Positions 1-4,558 of a stretch of 9,372 bases of DNA are shown here, in pieces. Numbering within the stretch: position 1 is the first letter of the stretch; every line of letters begins with the position of its first letter. Origin of the DNA: Candidatus Parvarchaeota archaeon (lineage in GTDB: Archaea; Nanobdellota; Nanobdellia; Parvarchaeales; Parvarchaeaceae); assembly GCA_025920305.1 (NCBI GenBank), contig JAPDMB010000020.1, positions 1 to 9,372 on the forward strand, written 5' to 3'. The notes below the pieces were generated by a model that had not been told where the DNA came from, did not search any database, and saw nothing but the letters and a program-made list of their open reading frames with translations. Both the position numbers and the translations under genes were made by a program.

Positions 1-153
1 CCTTATGAGCGTGGTCTTTCCCGCCCCATTCCTTCCGATTATCGTACATATGCCATGTATGTCTGAATCCAGGGAGACGTTTTTCAATGCGAAACTCTTC
101 CCGCGTTTTTCATCGTATCTCTTGCTCAAGTTTTTGACGACCACCCTAACCAT
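1..153 (-). CDS. ABC transporter ATP-binding protein, N-terminal part (runs off the left edge)
   Basis: Only the first 51 codons are present; the 3' part lies outside the window. The visible protein has the N-terminal layout of an ABC ATPase: a beta strand (VRVVVKNLSKRY) with the A-loop tyrosine at about residue 13, then FALKNVSL, then a Walker A P-loop GRNGAGKT at residues 40-47 with the ATP-binding lysine at 46. Such subunits hydrolyse ATP on the cytoplasmic side of a membrane transporter. The substrate cannot be told from this fragment, and no permease gene is in view. I chose the ATG at 153 because a TATA-like box centred near 180 sits about 26 bp upstream, which fits a leaderless mRNA. 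An in-frame ATG at 162 would add three residues. The gene diverges from the peroxiredoxin gene. Family assignment is firm; subfamily is unknown. Confidence 0.9.
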   Translation of the reverse strand, partial: MVRVVVKNLSKRYDEKRGKSFALKNVSLDSDIHGICTIIGRNGAGKTTLIR

Positions 154-173
154 ATACGGCATTGTCGCATGGT

Positions 174-184
174 GTATATAAAAA
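174..184 (-). promoter_or_regulatory. TATA-like box of the ABC ATPase gene
   Basis: Read on the minus strand the box is tttttatata, centred about 26-27 bp upstream of the ATG at 153. This is the archaeal core-promoter spacing expected for a leaderless transcript. It is flanked by a short inverted repeat (CGCAT at 166-170, ATGCG at 187-191). Confidence 0.55.
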
Positions 185-204
185 TAATGCGGGTGGGATC
201 GAAA

Positions 205-215
205 AGATATTTAAA
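205..215 (+). promoter_or_regulatory. TATA-like box of the peroxiredoxin operon
   Basis: The AT-rich box gatatttaaa follows a purine-rich BRE-like stretch (gaaaag, 201-206). Transcription would start near 235-240, giving an untranslated leader of about 30 nt that carries the Shine-Dalgarno site at 257-263. Confidence 0.5.
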
Positions 216-256
216 CGTGCGATGATATATATGGATGCAAGGTTTATTCTTAGGAT

Positions 257-263
257 AGGAGGT
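257..263 (+). promoter_or_regulatory. Strong Shine-Dalgarno site that sets the peroxiredoxin start
   Basis: AGGAGGT lies 6 nt before the ATG at 270. It is one of only two strong Shine-Dalgarno sites in the window; most other starts appear leaderless. It decides for the ATG at 270 over in-frame ATGs at 162, 222 and 231. Confidence 0.85.
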
Positions 264-269
264 AATATT

Positions 270-860
270 ATGGAGATTGGAAAAGAGGTCGTTGATTTCA
301 AGGAGAAGGCGTATTTCCCTGAAACTGATGAGATCAAAGAGATAAGCTTGAAGAGCTACCGCGGAAAGTGGGTCGTGCTTACGTTCTACCCCGGAGACTT
401 CACCTTCGTATGCGCGACTGACATAGAGGCGCTGATGGATAGATATGACGAATTCAAGAAGGTATCGGCTGAGGTCTTCGCGGTTAGCACTGACACCGTG
501 TTCTCACATAAAGGGTGGGTCCAGGTTTCCCCAAGGGTGAGCAAGAGCAAGATACCGATGATACAGGATCCGAAGAAGGAGATAACAACGAACTACGGCT
601 TTTTGAACACTGATACGGGCGGAGCAAGGAGAGGCCTGGTGATCATCGATCCGGAAGGCAGGCTCCAGTATTACGCCGTGTTCAACGACGGGCTCGGGAA
701 GGACGTGGGAAACATATTATTCTCACTCAAGGGGCTGAAGACGATACATGACGCAAAGGAGGGAGCTGGACATATATGCATCGTCCCTGCGGTCTCAAAG
801 CCGACTGAAAATATAAAAACGATGGATATAGACACCGTGAAGGACATTGGGAAACTTTGA
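270..860 (+). CDS. 2-Cys peroxiredoxin (AhpC/alkyl hydroperoxide reductase C family)
   Basis: This is a 196-residue thiol peroxidase that reduces H2O2, organic hydroperoxides or peroxynitrite in the cytoplasm. The thioredoxin-fold core carries the peroxidatic site PGDFTFVC at residues 41-48, with Pro41, Thr45 and catalytic Cys48. An arginine pair (120-121, in GARRGLVIID) supplies the conserved Arg. Near the C-terminus Cys170 (GHIC) is placed as the resolving cysteine of a typical 2-Cys enzyme; the Cys48-Cys170 spacing and total length match AhpC. Two departures are visible: CATD replaces the usual CPTE after the peroxidatic cysteine, and the resolving site reads HICIVPA rather than the common EVCPA. 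The start at 270 is set by the AGGAGGT site. The MBL-fold gene follows 20 bp downstream, probably on the same transcript. The electron donor is not identified; no disulfide reductase with a CxxC is in view. Confidence 0.95.
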   Translation: MEIGKEVVDFKEKAYFPETDEIKEISLKSYRGKWVVLTFYPGDFTFVCATDIEALMDRYDEFKKVSAEVFAVSTDTVFSHKGWVQVSPRVSKSKIPMIQDPKKEITTNYGFLNTDTGGARRGLVIIDPEGRLQYYAVFNDGLGKDVGNILFSLKGLKTIHDAKEGAGHICIVPAVSKPTENIKTMDIDTVKDIGKL

Positions 861-880
861 GGCGGATTATCCGTTCAGTT

Positions 881-1543
881 ATGGAGTATAAAGGGATTGA
901 AATAGGCTGGCTGCATCATGACTGCTTCAGGATAGCCGGCGGCGGGCTGATCTTATACACTGATCCTTATAAGGTAGAGAGGTCCTACAATGACGGAGAC
1001 GTGATACTCATCACGCATGACCATTATGACCACTGCAATCCTGAGAGCATTAAAAAACTCGTTAAAGACGAGACTGTGATCGTCGCCCCTAAGGACTGCG
1101 AGGAAAAACTCTCCGAATTCAAACAGAAGAAGGTCTTCGTGTCCCCGAACGAGGTGAAGATAGTTCGCGGAGTGTCTATAAGGACTGTCCGCTCTTATAA
1201 CCTGAACAAGTTCAGGGCGCCTGGAGAGGTCTTCCACCCCAAGGAGAAGGGGAACGTAGGCTACGTCTTCACCATCTCTGGTGTAAAATTCTACATCGCC
1301 GGGGACACGGATGCTATCCCGGAGATGAAGGACATAAAAGCTGACGTGGCTTTCCTGCCGGTGAGCGGGATCTATGTGATGACGAGCGACGAGGCTGCAG
1401 AGGCGGCTCTGACCATCAAGCCAGATTTAGCGGTGCCTATGCACTATGGGTCGGGAATAGGGACGGAAAAAGACGCATTGAACTTCGCTGATAAATTGAA
1501 GGGCAGAATCAAGGTAGAGATACTGAGAACAATAGAAGGATAA
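881..1543 (+). CDS. Metallo-beta-lactamase-fold metal-dependent hydrolase (UPF0173/UlaG-like)
   Basis: The product has 220 residues and the order of motifs of a small single-domain MBL-fold hydrolase. An N-terminal GWLHHDCFRI strand is followed by the metal-binding HDHYDH at 46-51 (His46, His48, Asp50, His51), IAGDTD with the bridging Asp at 142, and VPMHYGS with a metal-ligand His at 188. These proteins bind two metal ions (Zn, Mn or Fe) and hydrolyse phosphoester or lactone-like bonds; the physiological substrate is unknown for this branch. I chose the ATG at 881 because homologues begin just before the WLGHSCFRI-type strand. A TTG at 857, overlapping the peroxiredoxin stop, would add eight residues but lacks a ribosome site. 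The tight spacing suggests co-transcription with the peroxiredoxin, which hints at a role in oxidative stress, but that is inference. Confidence 0.88.
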   Translation: MEYKGIEIGWLHHDCFRIAGGGLILYTDPYKVERSYNDGDVILITHDHYDHCNPESIKKLVKDETVIVAPKDCEEKLSEFKQKKVFVSPNEVKIVRGVSIRTVRSYNLNKFRAPGEVFHPKEKGNVGYVFTISGVKFYIAGDTDAIPEMKDIKADVAFLPVSGIYVMTSDEAAEAALTIKPDLAVPMHYGSGIGTEKDALNFADKLKGRIKVEILRTIEG

Positions 1544-1570
1544 AAAATAAAAAAATAAAAAAATAAAATT
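1541..1570 (-). terminator. Poly-U terminator for minus-strand transcription
   Basis: On the minus strand this tract gives U4-A-U7-A-U7-A-U6 in succession, a typical archaeal termination signal. It abuts the stop codon of the plus-strand MBL-fold gene, whose TAA forms its first bases. It would end transcripts coming from 1638 or from the membrane-protein gene at 1962. Confidence 0.65.
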
Positions 1571-1583
1571 CTTTGGATCCATC

Positions 1584-1601
1584 AGTTGATTTAGATCAAC
1601 T
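1584..1601. terminator. Perfect 7-bp hairpin between convergent transcripts
   Basis: AGTTGAT and ATCAACT form a perfect stem with a 4-base loop (TTAG on plus, CTAA on minus). It is followed by T-rich sequence in both directions: 1602-1632 on plus, and 1570 down to 1541 on minus. It therefore looks like a bidirectional terminator element. Confidence 0.5.
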
Positions 1602-1605
1602 TATT

Positions 1606-1638
1606 TCACCTTTTCTTTGATTTTTTCTTTTTAGCCAT
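1606..1638 (-). other. Possible 10-codon leaderless ORF (MAKKKKSKKR) or small RNA
   Basis: On the minus strand an ATG at 1638 opens ten codons, MAKKKKSKKR, ending in TGA. A TATA-like box centred near 1667 sits about 27 bp upstream of the ATG, the same geometry as the leaderless genes in this window. The reading frame is followed by a hairpin (1584-1601) and poly-U runs (1541-1570), so promoter, frame and terminator form a unit of about 95 nt. Against it, the lysine codons are just the complement of the T-runs expected downstream of the MBL-fold gene. Ten codons are also too few for coding statistics. It could be a small basic peptide, a non-coding RNA, or coincidence. Confidence 0.25.
1611..1632 (+). 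terminator. T-rich termination tract for the peroxiredoxin-MBL operon
   Basis: The plus strand holds T4, T3, T6 and T5 runs in a row just downstream of the hairpin at 1584-1601. Archaeal RNA polymerase terminates at such runs. The same bases, read on minus, spell the lysine codons of the tiny ORF at 1606-1638. Confidence 0.55.
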
Positions 1639-1660
1639 GTTGTTATATTAATCATCACTC

Positions 1661-1673
1661 ACTTATATAATTT
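1661..1673 (-). promoter_or_regulatory. TATA-like box, candidate promoter of the tiny unit
   Basis: On the minus strand the sequence reads aaattatataagt. The predicted start of transcription falls at about 1638-1642, on the ATG of the 10-codon frame. The box is also nearly symmetric, so it could act on the plus strand, where no gene of note follows. Confidence 0.35.
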
Positions 1674-1737
1674 CATGGATTCGGGAGCGCGCCTCCTTTT
1701 AGTTTGAAGCCCTCTGAGGATGGTGTAAGGCAGAGGA

Positions 1738-1962
1738 TTATCTCCTCCTTTTGATGCTTTCTCTGATCCCGTTCCGCGCGAGGATGAGGAGCTCCTCTAT
1801 CACGAACACAAGCACAAGTTCTATGACCGTGAATACGACGGTGATGACTATCAAAACGTACAAGTTCGAAGACTTTATAATACCGAGAAAGTAAAGTACG
1901 ACCACTTCTATGAATGATACGATAAGCGCTGAGACTATCAATTCGACCGTTAACTTTTTCAT
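1738..1962 (-). CDS. Small two-helix membrane protein of unknown function
   Basis: I do not recognise this 74-residue protein. It has a short basic N-terminus (MKK) and two long hydrophobic helices at about residues 5-29 and 34-62, with a short polar turn (KSSN) between. A positively charged tail follows (ARNGIRESIKRRR), so both ends are predicted to be cytoplasmic. Glutamates lie within the helices (Glu7, Glu19, Glu48, Glu56, Glu57), which is unusual and may reflect oligomerisation or ion contact. The start is well supported: GGAGG at 1971-1975 lies 8 nt before the ATG, and a TATA box at 2001-2012 would give a leader of about 18 nt. A weak hairpin (CCTCTG/CAGAGG, 1711-1736) follows the stop. 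It diverges from tRNA-Ala. Confidence 0.78.
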   Translation of the reverse strand: MKKLTVELIVSALIVSFIEVVVLYFLGIIKSSNLYVLIVITVVFTVIELVLVFVIEELLILARNGIRESIKRRR

Positions 1963-1967
1963 GGTAT

Positions 1968-1977
1968 TCTCCTCCTC
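1968..1977 (-). promoter_or_regulatory. Strong Shine-Dalgarno site of the small membrane protein
   Basis: On the minus strand GAGGAGGAGA precedes the ATG at 1962, with the GGAGG core 8 nt away. It fixes the start and rules out the longer overlapping frame that begins at 1990. Confidence 0.8.
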
Positions 1978-2000
1978 TGAGTCCTATCATATTCGATATC

Positions 2001-2012
2001 TATTTATAAATA
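2001..2012. promoter_or_regulatory. Palindromic TATA box shared by divergent genes
   Basis: TATTTATAAATA is a perfect 12-bp palindrome. Leftward it would start transcription near 1980, just ahead of the Shine-Dalgarno site of the small membrane protein. Rightward it would start near 2033, giving a 5' leader of about 19 nt before tRNA-Ala. No other TATA-like box is apparent for either gene. Confidence 0.55.
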
Positions 2013-2051
2013 TGATGTAAAAGTCTTGAAGTAGGCATCAAATCCCAAGAA

Positions 2052-2124
2052 GGGCTCGTGGCGCAATTGGCAACGCGCTCCCATGGCATGGGAGAGACTT
2101 CGGGTTCGAGACCCGACGAGTCCA
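2052..2124 (+). tRNA. tRNA-Ala (anticodon GGC)
   Basis: A complete 73-nt cloverleaf folds by eye. The acceptor stem GGGCTCG/CGAGTCC includes the G3:U70 wobble pair, the identity element for alanyl-tRNA synthetase, and the discriminator is A73. The D arm has a 3-bp stem with GG at positions 18-19. The anticodon stem CTCCC/GGGAG holds the loop ATGGCAT with anticodon GGC at 2085-2087. The variable loop is 5 nt, and the T arm is TCGGG/CCCGA with loop TTCGAGA. There is no intron and no encoded CCA, so CCA must be added after transcription, as is common in Archaea. The convergent membrane-protein gene ends only 3 bp downstream, leaving no separate terminator space. Confidence 0.97.
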
Positions 2125-2127
2125 TAT

Positions 2128-3210
2128 CTACTTTATCTCATCTATAAACTCCTGGGCTTTCTTATCGCCTGATTTAGCCTTCTCAAACATCTCCTTAACG
2201 AATGCAGATTTTTCCTTGTTGCTGCCTAGACCTTTATAATATTCTAAATATCCTGAGGAAGAAGAGGAAGAAGACTTATTTCCTGACGGAGGTGGAAGTG
2301 CCAGATGCTTTTCAGGGGCACCAAGATAAAGCTTGGGATTTGGATTCTTTAAAGAGGCAGCAGGTGTCACGAATGTTTTATTGCCTTTCTGTGCCTTAGA
2401 CGGTCTTCTAGGTATCCTCTCTATGCGCTCCCTCCCATGCCAAAGTTTTAAGAATACAGCGAGCAGGAGCAATGCGAGCAGGACCAGTCCTAAGATCAAC
2501 GCTGACAGCGCAATGAAATGCAGGAAACCGGGGATCAGCAGGGCGGCTGCAACGGCGATTATGAACAGCGCAGACAAGCTCTTTGACAGCGCAGATTTGG
2601 CTCTCTTATACGTCAGAGCATACAGTATATATAAAATTATAAAGACAAACATGTAAGCGAGGATCGGGAGCATAAGCGAACTGATATTAAAGCCCAGTAC
2701 ATTGTCTATATAATTTCCGACTACCGGGTTGAGATCGAACAGGATGTACAGTAGGATCACAGCCAAGATTATCCCGACGACCTTCCCAGGTGTGCTCAAT
2801 TTCTTCCTTGCGAAAGCTAATATGGCTAAGACTAGGATTATGAAGGCGGATATGAAGCCTATGCTGGTGAGCAGGATGAGATACTTCGGATTCAGATAGA
2901 GTATGACCAGCAAGATCGCCCCGAAGAGCGCCCCGATCACGCCCGCTCCGTTTGACATGTGGGTCTCCTTCAGCGCACCGTAGACTATGAAGGCTATCAG
3001 CACACTGAGTATGATTGACATGACTATACTCCATGGTATTCCAAAGAGCGTAGAACCAGAGTAGCTGACCAGGCTTAAGGAGGAAAACAGCCCTCCGGCC
3101 GATGTGCCTGAGACTGGAGGCGCCTGAATGGCGTGCGAAAGGCTGAAAGAGAGCATCAAAGCTACCACCAGAACCAAGATAAGGGCTGAATATCTATTGT
3201 AAACCATCAT
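2128..3210 (-). CDS. Multi-pass membrane protein with signal peptide and Ser-rich tail, unknown function
   Basis: I do not recognise this 360-residue protein. Residues 1-28 look like a cleavable signal peptide or first helix (basic NR, a long hydrophobic core, then SLSHA). A short Ser/Gly-rich segment follows, then about seven hydrophobic helices near 61-80, 89-106, 111-134, 144-161, 178-200, 211-232 and 234-256. After a basic stretch (RERIERIPRRP) comes a polar, Pro-rich tail with seven consecutive serines at 313-319. It ends in an amphipathic helix, FVKEMFEKAKSGDKKAQEFIDEIK. I chose the ATG at 3210 because a TATA-like box near 3237 fits a leaderless mRNA; another ATG follows immediately at 3207, and a GTG at 3228 is less likely. 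It diverges from the TFS gene and converges on tRNA-Ala. Coding is convincing; function is not. Confidence 0.82.
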   Translation of the reverse strand: MMVYNRYSALILVLVVALMLSFSLSHAIQAPPVSGTSAGGLFSSLSLVSYSGSTLFGIPWSIVMSIILSVLIAFIVYGALKETHMSNGAGVIGALFGAILLVILYLNPKYLILLTSIGFISAFIILVLAILAFARKKLSTPGKVVGIILAVILLYILFDLNPVVGNYIDNVLGFNISSLMLPILAYMFVFIILYILYALTYKRAKSALSKSLSALFIIAVAAALLIPGFLHFIALSALILGLVLLALLLLAVFLKLWHGRERIERIPRRPSKAQKGNKTFVTPAASLKNPNPKLYLGAPEKHLALPPPSGNKSSSSSSSGYLEYYKGLGSNKEKSAFVKEMFEKAKSGDKKAQEFIDEIK

Positions 3211-3231
3211 ACAAGTATATGGATACACATC

Positions 3232-3243
3232 TATTTTAAACTT
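3232..3243 (-). promoter_or_regulatory. TATA-like box of the multi-pass membrane protein gene
   Basis: On the minus strand the box reads aaagtttaaaat. Its centre is about 27 bp upstream of the ATG at 3210, giving a leaderless start and arguing against the upstream GTG at 3228. Confidence 0.5.
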
Positions 3244-3283
3244 TAATCTAGACGGATAGAAAATTCAAGGGTTAAATATAACT

Positions 3284-3292
3284 AAAATATAA
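3284..3292 (+). promoter_or_regulatory. TATA-like box of the TFS-like gene
   Basis: The box aaaatataa lies within AT-rich sequence, centred about 26 bp before the ATG at 3313. This fits a leaderless transcript. The neighbouring taaatata at 3272-3279 is a less well placed alternative. Confidence 0.45.
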
Positions 3293-3312
3293 TATAGTCA
3301 TAGCAATTCTAC

Positions 3313-3513
3313 ATGGAAAAGAAGAAATTAAAGACCGTCGAAATCGTAAATGAGAACGTTGAGCTGGATGAGGAGTACGAGGACATACAGTGCCCGAGAT
3401 GCAAAGAGATGAAGGTGGTAAGCTGGGCTCAGCAGACACGGGCTTCGGATGAGCCGCCTACTAGGTTCTACAAGTGCATGAAATGCGGCTACACGTGGAG
3501 GGAGTACAGCTGA
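3313..3513 (+). CDS. TFS-like transcript cleavage factor with only the C-terminal zinc ribbon
   Basis: The 66-residue protein matches the C-terminal half of archaeal transcription factor S (TFS, related to TFIIS and Rpb9/RpoM). This factor inserts into the RNA polymerase secondary channel and stimulates cleavage of backtracked RNA. Residues 1-25 resemble the charged linker. Residues 27-66 are the zinc ribbon CPRC...CMKCGYTW, with ligands Cys27, Cys30, Cys55 and Cys58. The tip of the hairpin keeps the catalytic acidic pair Asp46-Glu47 in QTRASDEPPTRF. Standard TFS has about 105-110 residues with two ribbons; the N-terminal one that anchors it to polymerase is missing. The region upstream has no cysteine codons that could encode it, and a promoter at -26 indicates that the short form is complete rather than cut by a frameshift. 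Confidence 0.9.
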   Translation: MEKKKLKTVEIVNENVELDEEYEDIQCPRCKEMKVVSWAQQTRASDEPPTRFYKCMKCGYTWREYS

Positions 3514-3537
3514 GATTTGAATGCAAACGATGAGAAA

Positions 3538-3548
3538 TTATTTATAAT
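3538..3548 (+). promoter_or_regulatory. TATA-like box of the reductase-dehydratase operon
   Basis: The sequence ttatttataat is centred about 26 bp upstream of the ATG at 3569, giving a leaderless start. It separates this operon from the TFS-like gene, which ends at 3513. Confidence 0.55.
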
Positions 3549-3568
3549 GACAGCGATATCACACATAG

Positions 3569-4558
3569 ATGGTTGACTTCGAGCTTATAATAATAGGGGC
3601 AGGACCAACCGGCCTGTTCGCAACATTCGCAGCCGGGTTAAGGAACATAAAAAGCCTTACCTTGGAGGCGCTGGATTCCGCCGGCGGACAGCTAGTCGAA
3701 CTTTACCCTGAGAAGATGGTCTATGACATGCCTGGCATACCTAAGATACGGGCAGATAGCCTATCACAGCAGATGTATGAGCAGGCTATAATGTTCAAAA
3801 ATGAGATAAGGTTCAACTCAAAGGTGACCGATATCAAACAGCTTCCCGATAAAACCTTCCAGGTCGAGGTGAACGGCAAGGAATATATAACATGCCAGGC
3901 GGTGCTCATATGTTCTGGAGTAGGCTCCTTCGTACCAAATAAACTAGGGGTGGAAGGGGAGGATGAGTATGATGGTAAAGGAGTATTCCATTATGTAAAG
4001 TCCATCAACAGGTTCAGCGGCCAAGACGTGGTGATAGTCGGAGCAGGGGACTCCGGTTTTGACTGGGCAAACGAGCTCGCTCCAGTGGCAAATAGCATCA
4101 CGATACTGCAGCACAATGATGTGATAAAGGCGGAGGAGAGGAGCGTAAAGGAAGCTTTAGATTCAAAAAAGGTGAATATAAGATTGAACACCAGCATAAT
4201 ACGGATGCTAGGCGATGGACAGAAGCTGACGTCGGTGGAGATCCAGGGAAAGGACGGAAAAGAAACACTGAAAGCCGATTCGGTAATCCTGGCGATAAGC
4301 TACAAGATAGAACCTAACAGCTTCAAATCGATAACACTTGCCACGAGCGGAAGGTACATAAAGGTGAACCATGCGTATGAGACAAGTATCAGTGGAATAT
4401 TCGCAGCGGGAGATATTGCGAACGTCACAGATGAGCCAAAGTTCAACCTGCTTGCCATCGGTTCAGCGGAGGCTTACATCGCGATAAACAACATCAAGAA
4501 GTACTTGCATCCCACGTCTTCGCTGTTCGGAGGTCACAGCTCCTCGCTTAATTTATGA
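3569..4558 (+). CDS. Ferredoxin (flavodoxin)-NADP+ reductase, type 2 (YumC-like)
   Basis: This 329-residue flavoprotein belongs to the thioredoxin-reductase-like fold but is not a thioredoxin reductase. The FAD-binding GAGPTG is at 10-15, and the GGQLxxLYPEKxVYDxPG block at 39-56 is a hallmark of type 2 ferredoxin-NADP reductases. The NADP-binding GAGDSG is at 158-163, and the second FAD motif GIFAAGDIA at 276-284. The CxxC redox pair that thioredoxin reductases carry next to the NADP motif is absent (SGFDWANEL). The C-terminal extension ending in GHSSSL also matches the family, as does the length of about 330. The enzyme moves electrons between NADPH and ferredoxin or a similar carrier in the cytoplasm. 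Its stop overlaps the start of the next gene (ATGA), so the two are translationally coupled. Confidence 0.93.
   Translation: MVDFELIIIGAGPTGLFATFAAGLRNIKSLTLEALDSAGGQLVELYPEKMVYDMPGIPKIRADSLSQQMYEQAIMFKNEIRFNSKVTDIKQLPDKTFQVEVNGKEYITCQAVLICSGVGSFVPNKLGVEGEDEYDGKGVFHYVKSINRFSGQDVVIVGAGDSGFDWANELAPVANSITILQHNDVIKAEERSVKEALDSKKVNIRLNTSIIRMLGDGQKLTSVEIQGKDGKETLKADSVILAISYKIEPNSFKSITLATSGRYIKVNHAYETSISGIFAAGDIANVTDEPKFNLLAIGSAEAYIAINNIKKYLHPTSSLFGGHSSSLNL

Noticed and set aside
162..269. N-terminal extension of the peroxiredoxin frame to the ATG at 162
   Set aside because: It would place the start before the TATA box and ignore the AGGAGGT site 6 nt before the ATG at 270. Family length also fits 196 residues.
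857..880. TTG start of the MBL-fold gene overlapping the peroxiredoxin stop
   Set aside because: It has no ribosome site, and the eight extra residues lie before the usual N-terminal strand. ATG at 881 is preferred, though coupling by overlap cannot be fully excluded.
1673..1990. 105-residue minus-strand frame overlapping the small membrane protein
   Set aside because: It starts upstream of the Shine-Dalgarno site, is rich in Arg/His with no hydrophobic pattern, and looks like a shadow frame of the 74-residue gene.
2333..2656. 107-residue plus-strand frame inside the multi-pass membrane protein gene
   Set aside because: It is antisense to a convincing membrane protein with a clear helix pattern and has no promoter of its own.
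3211..3228. GTG start at 3228 for the multi-pass membrane protein
   Set aside because: The TATA-like box is centred only about 10 bp upstream of it, so the transcript would begin after the GTG. ATG at 3210 fits.
3569..4558. Thioredoxin reductase as the name for the flavoprotein
   Set aside because: The CxxC redox pair next to the NADP motif is absent, while the LYPEK and C-terminal GHSSSL features match type 2 ferredoxin-NADP reductases.
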